Notes under the pieces: model-generated | What the model saw: only the letters and a program-made list of their open reading frames with translations | What the model was told of the DNA's origin: nothing | Databases searched by the model: none | Part shown: one piece after another, positions 53,028 through 61,970 of the stretch | Layout: each line of letters opens with the position of its first letter | How positions within the stretch are numbered: the stretch's first letter is position 1 | From: Brevundimonas diminuta | Lineage (GTDB): Bacteria > Pseudomonadota > Alphaproteobacteria > Caulobacterales > Caulobacteraceae | Assembly (NCBI RefSeq): GCF_022654015.1 | Contig: NZ_CP073063.1 | Location: forward strand, 744,001 to 808,000 | Direction: 5' to 3' | DNA: 64,000 bases | Position numbers and translations under genes: made by a program

Positions 53028-53702
53028 ATGTCCCGTTTCGTCCCGTTCCGCTCGTTCGCGCGTTGTCTGGCGCCGCTGGCCGTCCTGTGCGCCGTCGCCG
53101 CCTGCGCTTCGACCCCGCCGCCGCCGCCCCCGCCGCCGTCCGGCGCATCGGGCGCGCTGATGGACTGGCGCGGCGTCATCACCTCCGGCGATCGGGATCG
53201 CTATCGCCGCGTCGACGCCGCATGGACCCTGGCCCTGCAACAGGCCAAGCGTCAGCGCGGCTCCGGCGATCTGAACAGCCTGGGCGATCTGATCGACCCC
53301 AAGGCCGACCGGCCCGGCGTGGCGCCCCCGCCCGGCGACTATCGCTGCCGCACCGTCAAACTGGGCACCCAGGGTGGCGAGGACGGGCTCGGTTACGTCG
53401 TCTATGGCTGGTTCGCCTGCCGCATCGAACAGACGCCGAAAGGCCTGAAGTTCTCAAAACTGACCGGCTCGCAGCGCCCCTCCGGTCTGCTCTTTCCCGA
53501 AGACGACCGCCATATGGTGATGCTCGGCTCGCTGGCCCTGGCGCAGGAGCCCGCCGCCAACACCTATGGCCGCAACCCCGACCGCGATCTGGTCGCCATC
53601 CTGCAACGCATCGGCGAGGCGCGGTGGCGGCTGGTCCTGCCGTGGCCCAACACCGAGTCCAATCTGGACCTGATCGAGCTGGTCCCGGCGCCGCGCGGCT
53701 AA
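53028..53702 (+). CDS. DUF4893 lipoprotein (copy 1)
   Basis: A 224-residue lipoprotein with the acylated Cys in AVAACAS (about residue 26), then nine prolines and a DUF4893 domain: MDWRGVITSGDRDRYRRVDAAW, GDYRCRTVKLG, YGWFACRIEQTPKGLKFSKLTGSQRPSG, and RWRLVLPWPNTESNLDLIEL. It has two conserved cysteines that could form a disulfide. Function unknown. A paralog follows 60 bp downstream on the same strand. Confidence 0.85.
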   Translation: MSRFVPFRSFARCLAPLAVLCAVAACASTPPPPPPPPSGASGALMDWRGVITSGDRDRYRRVDAAWTLALQQAKRQRGSGDLNSLGDLIDPKADRPGVAPPPGDYRCRTVKLGTQGGEDGLGYVVYGWFACRIEQTPKGLKFSKLTGSQRPSGLLFPEDDRHMVMLGSLALAQEPAANTYGRNPDRDLVAILQRIGEARWRLVLPWPNTESNLDLIELVPAPRG

Positions 53703-53762
53703 GGTTCGGCTGAACCTCGGGCGCCCTGTCACGTTCGGTCAGGGCAACCGATGGAGACGCTG

Positions 53763-54506
53763 ATGCGCCGCACCCCTCTGGCCGTTCTGGCCCTGATGAC
53801 CACCACGGCCCTGGCGGCCTGTGGCGACAACAGTCCAGCCAGCCCGGCCGAGACATCGGCCGCCGTGACCACGCCCGCACCCGGCGTGCCGGCCCAGGCC
53901 GCGCCGGAAGCGGCGGCGACGCCGGACACCCAAGCCGCGCCTGCCGAGGGCATGCAGGGCGGAACCGACTCCTGGCGTCAGGTCGCCAAGGCCGCCGACG
54001 CCAGCCTGCTTGGCCGGCTCGATCAGGCCTGGCGCATGGCCCGCGCCGAGGCCGAGGAAGGCGGCTTCGCGCGTCAGGTCGAGGCCCTGGGGCCGCTCGC
54101 CGATCCCAACGCCGCCCAGACGGGCCGCATCCAACCCGGCCCCGGAACCTATCGCTGCCGCACCATCAAGATGGGCCGCCGCGTCGAGGGCCAGGGTCTG
54201 GCCTATGTCGAATATCCCTGGTTCGCCTGTTCGGTCGAGCTGACGCCCGGCGGCGATCTGGTCCTGACCAAGACGACGGGGTCGCAGCGCACGCGCGGCC
54301 TGATCTATCCCGATACCGACCGCCGCGCCGTCTATGTCGGCGCCCAGGCGTGGGGCGCCGACGAGAAGACCTTCCCCGCCTATGGCGACAAGGCCGAACG
54401 CGATCAGGTCGGCGTCATCGAACGCATCGGCCAGAACCGCTGGCGCCTGGTCCTGCCGTGGCCCAAACAGGAGGCCAAGCTGGAGTTGCTCGAGATCACC
54501 GGCTAG
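53763..54506 (+). CDS. DUF4893 lipoprotein (copy 2)
   Basis: A 247-residue lipoprotein with the lipobox LAAC, an Ala/Pro-rich linker of about 60 residues and a DUF4893 domain (SWRQVAKAADASLLGRLDQAW, GTYRCRTIKMG, YPWFACSVELTPGGDL, TGSQRTRGLIYPDTDRRAVY, RWRLVLPWPKQEAKLELLEI). It is a paralog of the preceding gene, with the same order of motifs. The ATG is placed behind ATGGAGACG, which contains its ribosome site. Its stop overlaps the stop of the convergent gene by 4 bp. Confidence 0.85.
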   Translation: MRRTPLAVLALMTTTALAACGDNSPASPAETSAAVTTPAPGVPAQAAPEAAATPDTQAAPAEGMQGGTDSWRQVAKAADASLLGRLDQAWRMARAEAEEGGFARQVEALGPLADPNAAQTGRIQPGPGTYRCRTIKMGRRVEGQGLAYVEYPWFACSVELTPGGDLVLTKTTGSQRTRGLIYPDTDRRAVYVGAQAWGADEKTFPAYGDKAERDQVGVIERIGQNRWRLVLPWPKQEAKLELLEITG

Positions 54507-54979
54507 CGCGCGCCGGTCGAGCGGGCGATCGCGGCGCGCATGCCCTCGGCATGAAGCGCGCCTGACGGGGCGATCTTGGTGTTCGGCGTTTCGCTGGGCC
54601 CCAGATCGGCGGTGCGATCGTCCGGCCCGGTCCAGGTCGGGCTTTCGGCCTTGCGACGAACAGCCTCGCGCAGATTGTCGGTCGCCGTCGCGGCCGCGCC
54701 GCCGGATTTAGGGCCGGATTTACGCCGGTGCATCTCATCGGCGACGCGGGCGATGGCCTCGGTCAGCAGCGCCTTTTTCTCGCGCGCGCCCGCATCCGGG
54801 CCGCTCTCTCCCGCACGAACGCGCCCCCGGATCTGACGCTGCACCCGGTCACGCCGCTTACGCAGCCGGCCGATCAGGTCGCGCAGTTCGGCCGGCGAAC
54901 GCTGGACCAGCGTCTTCGTCTGTTCGACCATATCCGCCTCGTCGCGATCCAGCGCACGCGTGTTTGAGGTCTTGGACAT
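54503..54979 (-). CDS. Basic cytoplasmic protein, hypothetical
   Basis: A 158-residue highly charged protein with no signal peptide. Residues about 30-60 (SPAELRDLIGRLRKRRDRVQRQIRGR) should form a basic helix, and a second helical region (EKKALLTEAIARVADEMHRRK) follows. The C-terminal 70 residues are disordered-looking and contain TWTGPDDRTADLGPSETPNTKIAPSG. It is likely to bind nucleic acid or another polyanion, but this is inference. The start is the ATG behind AGGGAGACCGTC. It is convergent with the DUF4893 gene with a 4-bp overlap of the stops. Confidence 0.7.
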   Translation of the reverse strand: MSKTSNTRALDRDEADMVEQTKTLVQRSPAELRDLIGRLRKRRDRVQRQIRGRVRAGESGPDAGAREKKALLTEAIARVADEMHRRKSGPKSGGAAATATDNLREAVRRKAESPTWTGPDDRTADLGPSETPNTKIAPSGALHAEGMRAAIARSTGAR

Positions 54980-55068
54980 GACGGTCTCCCTTTCGATTGA
55001 TGGGAAGACAGCGTCGGGACGCCAGGGCTGTTCCGGTTTGCGACCCTGGGTCACAGGGTCGGTCGAGG

Positions 55069-56721
55069 TCAGACCCGTATCAGTCTCAGGTCCTGATAGT
55101 CATAGCTGAAGTCGATGTCGGGGCTGACCCCCTTCACCGTCGCGGTCGCCGGTTTGGCGGTCAGGATCGAGAAGGTGACGAAGGCGTCCTCCTCGCGCTT
55201 GTCCGGGAAACGGGTGCGGAAGGTTTCGCCGTCATACGGCTCCAGCCAGCCTTGCAGGACGGGTGTGTGGGTGAAGCTTAGCCACAGGCCGCTCTTGCGA
55301 TTGCGACCGCGTCCTTCGGTCCTGGGCGCAATGACGATGTCGCCGTACCACGGATCACGCCAGGTCCCGGCGTAGGCGTCCAGCGGCATGGACGGGGGCG
55401 CGCCGGCCGCCTGTTTGGCGTCGATTTCGGCAGCGGCGGCGATAGACTTGGCGTTGCCTTCGGCCTCCAACTTCTTGGAGTCTGCGATCCAGTCCACATC
55501 GACCTTGCCCATGCAGATGTCGGTGATGCCGGACCGCAAAGCGCGCAGCAAGAAGCTCTCCTCGGCGTTGGAGAAGATGCTGAAGCCGGTCTTGCGGCCG
55601 GGGATCAGCACCGTGGCGGAAATCCCGCCGGGCGAGCCGCCGCCGTGGCTGGCGATCCGCTCGCCCCGATAGTCCTGCACCTGCAGACCCATGGCATAGG
55701 TCGAGGCGATGGATCGATTGGGCAACTCCGCCGTCGGTCCGGCCGACGAGCCGACGATGATGTTGGGGCGATACATCTCGCGCGCCGCATCCTCGGAATA
55801 CAGCCGCGTCCCGTCGGCCAGCTTGCCGTCGTTCAGCCGCACGGCGATCCATTTGGCCCAGTCGGTCGGGGTGGTGCAGATGCCGCCCGCCGCCGCAGCC
55901 GAATCCCAGTTCCACACCTCGACGATGGACTTGGCGATGGGCGTCATCGCGCCTTGATAGCGCAGCGGCGGCCCGACCCGGCCGTGGGGCAGGGCGGACT
56001 TGGACGCATCCGCCAGGCGCGCCAGCGGCACGGTTTCGGTCATCCCGACCTTGTCCAGGATGCGCGTCTGGATGAAGGCCTCCCAGCTCATCCCCGACAC
56101 GGCCTCCAGCACCGCGCCCGCGACCACGAACATCAGGTTGCAGTAGTGATAGCGCGCCCGGAACCCGTCCTCGATCGGCACGAAGGCGGCCTGGGCCAGA
56201 ACCTCGGCGCGGGTGCGGTCCGAGTTGGGCCAGAAAAGCAGGTCGCCGGCGCCCAGGCCGAACCCGGCCCGGTGGCTCAGCGTATCGCGCACCGTGATGT
56301 GTTCGCCGATATAGGGATCGGACAGGGTGAAGCCGGGCAGATAGGCCCGAACCGGCGCGTCCCACTTCACCTTGCCCTCGTCGACCAGAATGGCCAGGGC
56401 GGCGGCGGTGACGTTCTTGGTGTTGGAGGCGATGGCGAAGAGGGTGTGCTCATCAGCCCGCGCCGGCTTGCCCTGAACCTTGACGCCATAACCGCGCGCC
56501 AGAACGGTCGCCCCGTCCTTGACCACCGCGACGCCCAGCGCCGGCTGATCGGACCAGGCCGCCATGCATTTCGCCACATAGGCGTCCACCGCCGCCGCCA
56601 GCGACGCATCATCGTTTGCCGGCGGGCTCTGAGCTGTCGTTTGGGCGAACACCGGCCCCACCGCCAGCGCCGCCGCGCCTCCGGAAGCAAACAGGGTGCG
56701 GCGCGACAGACGAGGGGACAT
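55069..56721 (-). CDS. Secreted serine hydrolase, beta-lactamase/S12 family, possible Tat substrate
   Basis: A 550-residue precursor. The signal MSPRLSRRTLFASGG has the twin-arginine pattern and ends AVGPVFAQ. The penicillin-binding-protein fold motifs are SxxK in IASNTKN, YxN in RYHYCNLMF, and HGGGSPG in place of KTG. A C-terminal DUF3471-like domain covers about residues 430-550. Relatives act as esterases, D-aminopeptidases or amidases; resistance to beta-lactams should not be assumed. It lies downstream of, and in the same direction as, the BCCT transporter, with a gap of 46 bp between them. Confidence 0.85.
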   Translation of the reverse strand: MSPRLSRRTLFASGGAAALAVGPVFAQTTAQSPPANDDASLAAAVDAYVAKCMAAWSDQPALGVAVVKDGATVLARGYGVKVQGKPARADEHTLFAIASNTKNVTAAALAILVDEGKVKWDAPVRAYLPGFTLSDPYIGEHITVRDTLSHRAGFGLGAGDLLFWPNSDRTRAEVLAQAAFVPIEDGFRARYHYCNLMFVVAGAVLEAVSGMSWEAFIQTRILDKVGMTETVPLARLADASKSALPHGRVGPPLRYQGAMTPIAKSIVEVWNWDSAAAAGGICTTPTDWAKWIAVRLNDGKLADGTRLYSEDAAREMYRPNIIVGSSAGPTAELPNRSIASTYAMGLQVQDYRGERIASHGGGSPGGISATVLIPGRKTGFSIFSNAEESFLLRALRSGITDICMGKVDVDWIADSKKLEAEGNAKSIAAAAEIDAKQAAGAPPSMPLDAYAGTWRDPWYGDIVIAPRTEGRGRNRKSGLWLSFTHTPVLQGWLEPYDGETFRTRFPDKREEDAFVTFSILTAKPATATVKGVSPDIDFSYDYQDLRLIRV

Positions 56722-56767
56722 GGCGAACTCCAGCGAAGACCGCCGGACGCTAGCGCCCCTTCGTCGT

Positions 56768-58669
56768 CTAGGCCAGTCGCCAGCGTTGAAGCTTTTCCAG
56801 CACATCGGCGACGATCTGGTCGCGGGTGAAGCCGGTGATGTCGTGGGGGCGTTCGCCTTGGCCGGTCTGGGCGGTCAGTCGCCATTCCAGCAGGCGGCGG
56901 CCTTCGGGCGTCTCGCGCTGGGTCACGGCGGGACGCGGACGCGAGCGGGCGCCCAGGCGATAGATGAAGGTGCGCTCGCCCTGTTTGACCGTCAGCCAGG
57001 CGACGCCGTCGTCGCGCCCGATCTCGGACTTCGCCGCCTCGGCCTCCATGGCGGCGTGAACCGTTTCCAGGGCCGGCAGGCCGTGGCGCTCGATCTCATC
57101 GTTGATATCGCTGCGGCTGGCCGGGGCCAGGATGCGTTTCAGCTGCTGCGCCAGGGGCGCGCCTTCGGTCTCGAGGCTGCGGCCCGCGACGTCGGCGTTC
57201 ATCTGGCGCACCAGGCCGATCGACAGCAGGATCATGATCAGGACGAAGGGCAGGGCGGCGGCCAGGGTGGCTGCCTGTAGCGCGCCCAGCCCGCCCGCCA
57301 GCAACAGGGTCGCGGCGATCAGGCCCAGCAACAGGCACCAATAGACCCGCTGCCAGCGCGGCGTGTCGTCGGCGCCGCCAGAGGCGATGGTGTCGATCAC
57401 CAGGGCCCCGGAATCGGCCGAGGTGACGAAGAAGACCGCCACCAGCAGGATTGCCAGGCCCGAGGTGAAGGCCGCGCCCGGCAGTTGCTCCAGGAAGTAG
57501 AACAGGGCGGTCGACAGGTCGGCCGAGACGGCGTTGGAAATCGCGCCCGCCGCCTGGCCCATGTCCAGGCTGATCGCCGTATTGCCGAAGACGGTCATCC
57601 ACAGGAAGGTGAAGCCGGCCGGCACCAGCAGCACGTTCAGCAGGAACTCCCGCACCGTTCGCCCGCGCGAGATCCGGGCGATGAACATCCCCACGAACGG
57701 CGACCAGGCGATCCACCAGGCCCAGTAGAACAGGGTCCAGTCCGCCATCCAGGCGCGCGGCTCATAGGCGTAGAGGGTGAAGGTCCGCTCGACGAAATGG
57801 CTGAAATAGAAGCCGAAGTTCTGGACCAGGGCCTTGAACAAGAAGCCGGTCGGCCCGACCACCAACACGAACAGCATCAGCAGCACCGCCAGCACCAGAT
57901 TCAGCTCCGACAGACGGCGTACCCCCTTGCCGACCCCGCTCATCACTGAGCCGGTCGCCGCCGCCATGACCACGACGATTAGCCCGACCTGAACCCAGGC
58001 GGTGTTGGGAATGCCCAGCAGATAGGTCAGGCCGCTGTTCATCTGCGACACGCCGAAACCCAGAGACGTGGCGATGCCGAAGGCGGTGCCCCAGATGGCG
58101 AAGATGTCGACCGCATCGCCGATGGGCCCGTTGACGCGCCTGCCCAGCAAGGGCGACAGGCCCGACCTCAGCGTCAGCGGCAGACCCTTTCGGTGGGCGA
58201 AGAAGGCCAGGCTGAGGCCCACCAGCGCATAGATCGCCCAAGCGTGCGCCCCATAGTGGAAGAAGGTGATGCCCATGGCCTGACGCGCGGCGTCGAAGGT
58301 GCGGCCGGCGCCCTCGGGCGGATTGATATAGTGCTGGATCGGCTCGGCGACGCCGAAATACATCAGGCCGATCCCCATGCCGGCGGCGAACAGCATGGCC
58401 AGCCAGGACAGATACGGAAAGTCCGGCTCCGCGTCGTCCGGCCCCAGCTTCAGCGCGCCCGTGGGGCCGATCGCCAGCACCAGCACCAGTCCCACGAAGG
58501 CGGCGACCGAGGCGATATAGAGCCAGCCAAAGGTGTCGATCACCCACGCCTGAACATTCTGGAACAGGCGGTCGGACTCTCCCGGCGCGACGATGGCGAC
58601 AAGCAGCAACAGCGCGATGATGGCGCTCGCGCCCCAAAACACGCGGGGGTTCATCTTCGTGGTCAGCAT
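56768..58669 (-). CDS. BCCT family betaine/choline/carnitine transporter
   Basis: A 633-residue twelve-helix transporter. The BCCT signature is clear in DWTLFYWAWWIAWSPFVGMF and FIARISRGRT. Gly-rich helix 3 reads FAAGMGIGLMYFGVAEP, and FVTSADSGALVID marks helix 10. A long cytoplasmic C-terminal tail (about 130 residues) resembles that of BetT-type osmoregulated choline transporters, where the tail senses osmotic stress. The ATG MLTTKMNPR is preferred; an in-frame ATG lies 45 bp upstream. No choline-oxidising genes are adjacent. Confidence 0.92.
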   Translation of the reverse strand: MLTTKMNPRVFWGASAIIALLLLVAIVAPGESDRLFQNVQAWVIDTFGWLYIASVAAFVGLVLVLAIGPTGALKLGPDDAEPDFPYLSWLAMLFAAGMGIGLMYFGVAEPIQHYINPPEGAGRTFDAARQAMGITFFHYGAHAWAIYALVGLSLAFFAHRKGLPLTLRSGLSPLLGRRVNGPIGDAVDIFAIWGTAFGIATSLGFGVSQMNSGLTYLLGIPNTAWVQVGLIVVVMAAATGSVMSGVGKGVRRLSELNLVLAVLLMLFVLVVGPTGFLFKALVQNFGFYFSHFVERTFTLYAYEPRAWMADWTLFYWAWWIAWSPFVGMFIARISRGRTVREFLLNVLLVPAGFTFLWMTVFGNTAISLDMGQAAGAISNAVSADLSTALFYFLEQLPGAAFTSGLAILLVAVFFVTSADSGALVIDTIASGGADDTPRWQRVYWCLLLGLIAATLLLAGGLGALQAATLAAALPFVLIMILLSIGLVRQMNADVAGRSLETEGAPLAQQLKRILAPASRSDINDEIERHGLPALETVHAAMEAEAAKSEIGRDDGVAWLTVKQGERTFIYRLGARSRPRPAVTQRETPEGRRLLEWRLTAQTGQGERPHDITGFTRDQIVADVLEKLQRWRLA

Positions 58670-58829
58670 TGGGTCAAAGCGTATGGCGAAGCTGAGGGTT
58701 CCCAGCTTGGCCACAAGCGCGCCGTCTCGATGAAGAAGATGTAACTTTGCGATTCAAAGTAACGTCGATAGTCAGGCTTATCGACGGGCGCAAACAGACG
58801 CCCGCGCACTCTTTCAGGATCGCCGGGGC

Positions 58830-61133
58830 ATGACCTCTTCCAAACTCGTTCTCATGCTGGGTGCGGCCGCCGTCGCCCTGCCCGGCGCCGCTCTGGCTCA
58901 ATCCCAGAATGCGTCCCAGACCGCCTCGCAGACCCCGCCGCCGGCGACGACGAGCCAGCCGGCCGCTCAGACCCCGGCGACGACGGCGCAGACGCCCGCG
59001 CCGCGCACTCAGACGGCCGAACCGGCCCAGCAACAGCAGCCCGCCAGCGTCGGCGACGTGGTCGTCAACGCCCGCGCCAATGACGTGCGCACCTCGATCG
59101 ACTCGGTCAGCTATAGCCTGGCCAACGACCTTCAGGCGACGACGGGCAGTCTGGCCGACGCGCTCCGCAACGTGCCGTCGGTGGACGTGGACCCGGAGGG
59201 CAATGTGTCGCTTCGCGGCGACGCCAATGTCACCATCCTGGTCGACGGCCGCCCGTCCGGCATCCTGACCGGCCCCGGTCGCGGCCAGGCCCTGATCCAG
59301 TTGCCGGCCAGCCAGTACGCCCGCATCGAGGTCATGACCAATCCGTCCGCCGCCTACAGCCCCGAGGGTTCGGGCGGGGTCATCAACCTGATCACCAAGC
59401 CCACGGCGCCCAAGCCCGGCACCCAGACGACCGGCTCGCTGCGCGTCAACGTCGGCGACAACGGCCGCTGGAACGCGGGCCTCAGCGGCTCGTACCAGAA
59501 GGATCGCCTGACCCTGTCGGGCGACGCCAGCTATCGCTCCGATCCGACCGAACTGACGTTCAACCGCGTCCGCGAACAGTTAAATCCGGTCACCGGTGCG
59601 GTGGTTTCGACCACGACCGTCGAACAGCCGGTGGAGTCCGAGCAGAACGGCGCCTTCGCCCGCTTCACCGCCGAATACAAGCTGGACGACAAGACCCAGC
59701 TGACCGGCGAACTGCGCGGCGTGGCCTTCGATGGCACGGGTTCGGGCGACGGCCTGTATGAGACTCGCAACGCCGCCGGCGCGGTGACCAGCGCCTATCG
59801 CCGGGTCGGCGATTCCGACTTCACCTTCAACAACTGGGGCGCCACGGCGCGCGTGCTGCGCCGCTTCGACGGCGACGGCCATGAGTGGTCCAACGAACTG
59901 CGCTACGATTCCAACGCCAACGACACCACCAGCCAGACCCTGACCACCTTCCTGACCCCGGCGGGCGCGGCTCTGTACGAGCGGACCAACACGGAAGTCG
60001 ATCAGGTCACCTGGGGCTTCACCAGCGCCTATACCCGCCCGATGTCCGACGGCGGCAAGCTGCGCCTGGGCTATGAGCTGAACGCCCAGCGGCCCGAGCA
60101 GGACGCCGAGTTCCTGCGCGGTCCCTCGCAGGCGGCCCTGGCGCCGGTCCCGGCCCTGAACAATCGCTTCGAAGCCACCCAGACGGTGCATGCCCTCTAC
60201 ACCACTTACGAGCGGCCGCTGGGCGAGAAGCTGTCGGCCCAGCTGGGTCTGCGGCTGGAACAGGCGGACATCGAGATCAAGGATCTGACCGGCGGCGCCT
60301 CGGCGTCCCAGGATTATTTCCGCGCCTATCCGACCGCCCACGTCCAGTATCAGCTGACGCCGGAACAGACCCTGCGCGCCAGCTATTCGCGCCGCATCCA
60401 GCGGCCCCAGCCCAGCCAGTTGAACCCCTTCGTCGTCTATCAGGACCCGCTGAACGTCCGCTCGGGCAATCCGGATCTGGAGCCGCAGGAGACCGACAGC
60501 TTCGAGGCCATGTGGCAGATGCGAAAGGGCCAGAGCTTCTATCAGGCCACCGCCTATCTGCGGAACACCGACAAGGCCTTCACCGACGTGGCGTCCGACA
60601 TCGGCGGCGGCGTCTTCCTGACCCGTCCGGAAAACCTGGGCTCGCGTCGCGACCTGGGCGTGGAGGCGACGGCGAACGGGCGTCTGCATCCCACCCTGCG
60701 CTACAGCGCCAGCGTCAACGTCTTCCGCCAGGAGATCGACTCGGGCGCCGTCGTCGGCGGCGGCGACCGCGAGGCGACCCTGGCCAGCGGCCGTCTCAGC
60801 CTGAACTGGCAGCCGACGGCCAAGGACTTCGTCCAGGTGTCCAGCTTCTGGCAGGGCGACAGCCTGCTGGCCCAGGGCCGGCGCGAGGCCGGCGGCATGG
60901 TCAATCTGGGCTATCGCCGGAAGCTGAGCGAGCAGCTGTCGTTCAACTTCACCGCGCGCGATCTGTTCAACACCTTCAACACCACGACCATTTACGAGAC
61001 GCCGCAGTTCCGCGAACGCTCGGAGCAGGACATCAAGCTGCGGGCCTTCTACATCGGCCTGACCTGGAACTTCGGCGGTCCGCGCCGTCAGCCGGAGCAG
61101 TTCGACTTCTCGACCGGCCCGACCGGGGGCTGA
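58830..61133 (+). CDS. TonB-dependent receptor, outer-membrane beta-barrel type
   Basis: A 767-residue receptor. After the signal peptide (MTSSKLVLMLGAAAVAL...ALAQ) comes a region of about 50 residues rich in Gln, Thr, Pro and Ala, then a plug (VGDVVVNARANDVR, LADALRNVPSVDVDPEGNVSLRGDANVTILVDGRP, GSGGVINLITKP). A barrel follows, with NPFVVYQDPLNVRSGNPDLEPQETDSFE typical of the OMP_b-brl_3 group. The protein ends in a disordered tail after the last strand (GLTWNFGGPRRQP). The substrate is unknown. It is divergent from the BCCT gene. Confidence 0.9.
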   Translation: MTSSKLVLMLGAAAVALPGAALAQSQNASQTASQTPPPATTSQPAAQTPATTAQTPAPRTQTAEPAQQQQPASVGDVVVNARANDVRTSIDSVSYSLANDLQATTGSLADALRNVPSVDVDPEGNVSLRGDANVTILVDGRPSGILTGPGRGQALIQLPASQYARIEVMTNPSAAYSPEGSGGVINLITKPTAPKPGTQTTGSLRVNVGDNGRWNAGLSGSYQKDRLTLSGDASYRSDPTELTFNRVREQLNPVTGAVVSTTTVEQPVESEQNGAFARFTAEYKLDDKTQLTGELRGVAFDGTGSGDGLYETRNAAGAVTSAYRRVGDSDFTFNNWGATARVLRRFDGDGHEWSNELRYDSNANDTTSQTLTTFLTPAGAALYERTNTEVDQVTWGFTSAYTRPMSDGGKLRLGYELNAQRPEQDAEFLRGPSQAALAPVPALNNRFEATQTVHALYTTYERPLGEKLSAQLGLRLEQADIEIKDLTGGASASQDYFRAYPTAHVQYQLTPEQTLRASYSRRIQRPQPSQLNPFVVYQDPLNVRSGNPDLEPQETDSFEAMWQMRKGQSFYQATAYLRNTDKAFTDVASDIGGGVFLTRPENLGSRRDLGVEATANGRLHPTLRYSASVNVFRQEIDSGAVVGGGDREATLASGRLSLNWQPTAKDFVQVSSFWQGDSLLAQGRREAGGMVNLGYRRKLSEQLSFNFTARDLFNTFNTTTIYETPQFRERSEQDIKLRAFYIGLTWNFGGPRRQPEQFDFSTGPTGG

Positions 61134-61155
61134 CGGCCTGACGGGGGATGCGGGC

Positions 61156-61797
61156 TCAGGTTCGCGTCTCCCAGGCCAGCCAGGCGGCGACCACGACGAG
61201 GCCGCCGGCCATCATGATGCGCAGGGCGCGACCCCGCATCCGGGGCGCCAGCCGCGCCGCGCCCGCGCCGCCGATCACGATCAAACTGTGCACCAGGACG
61301 GCGACCGCCAGATGCAGGCTCCCCAGCGTCAGGGCCTGGCTCAGCGGCGCGCCGTGGTCGGGCCGCATGAAGGTCGGCAGCAGGGCGACATAGAAGACCG
61401 CGGCCTTGGGGTTCAGCAGATTGCCCATCAGGCCGCGCACGAACAGGCCGCGCAGCGAGCGCGCGTCCGGAGTGGGCGCCGCCTCGATCGTCGGCGCGCG
61501 CCAGGCCTCCCACGCCAGCCACAGCAGAAACAGCACGCCCGCCCAGCGCAGGCCCTGATACAGCGGCGGCCAGACGGAAAAGACCTCCGTCAGCCCATAG
61601 GCGGCCGCCAGCATCCACACCGCCAGCCCCAGGGTCACCCCCGCCACCGCCGCGAAACCGGCCAGCCGTCCCCGCGACAGGGCGACCAGCGCCAGCCAGC
61701 CCATGTTCGGCCCCGGCGTCAGCTCGATCAGCGCCACGGCGATCAGAAAGGGCCCGACGACGGCGGGATCGACGGGCCAGGCGGAATGGGCGATCAC
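61156..61797 (-). CDS. LysE family amino-acid exporter
   Basis: A 213-residue protein of six helices with the LysE/RhtB pattern: LIELTPGPNMGWLAL in helix 1, AGVTLGLAVWML, LFLLWLAWEAWRAP, and FVRGLMGNLLNPKAAVFYVALLPTF. It exports amino acids or derivatives. The start codon is GTG behind AGGAGCGCC. It is convergent with the TonB receptor gene, with 22 bp between the stops, and divergent from clpB. Confidence 0.9.
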   Translation of the reverse strand: MIAHSAWPVDPAVVGPFLIAVALIELTPGPNMGWLALVALSRGRLAGFAAVAGVTLGLAVWMLAAAYGLTEVFSVWPPLYQGLRWAGVLFLLWLAWEAWRAPTIEAAPTPDARSLRGLFVRGLMGNLLNPKAAVFYVALLPTFMRPDHGAPLSQALTLGSLHLAVAVLVHSLIVIGGAGAARLAPRMRGRALRIMMAGGLVVVAAWLAWETRT

Positions 61798-61871
61798 GAG
61801 GCGCTCCTGTTCGCCAGAGCCTAGGCGCGCGGCGGCGAAACGGACAGCCCCGAAAGCCGCCCTGCGGACCC

Positions 61872-61900
61872 CTTGTGTGACCCGATCGTCACACCCACCT
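61872..61900 (+). promoter_or_regulatory. Heat-shock-like promoter with internal palindrome ahead of clpB
   Basis: CTTG (61872-61875) and CCCACCT (61894-61900) are separated by 18 bp, resembling the alphaproteobacterial RpoH pattern CTTG-N17/18-CCCATNT. A perfect inverted repeat GTGTGAC (61875-61881) and GTCACAC (61888-61894) fills the spacer and could bind a regulator. The site is 71 bp upstream of the clpB start. Confidence 0.5.
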
Positions 61901-61970
61901 CGATCTCAACGGCGTGCTGCTCAGCAGAGGGCGCGCTGAAATCCATCCGCCTCCCGAGGGGACTGACACC

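Noticed and set aside
55069..56721. A beta-lactamase resistance gene
   Set aside because: The SxxK and YxN motifs show only the shared fold. The KTG box is replaced by HGGG and there is a long C-terminal domain, which fits esterase or peptidase-type relatives better.
61875..61894. A CRP binding site before clpB
   Set aside because: The half-sites TGTGA and TCACA are 8 bp apart, not the 6 bp required by the classical CRP consensus, so it is reported only as a palindrome of unknown binder.
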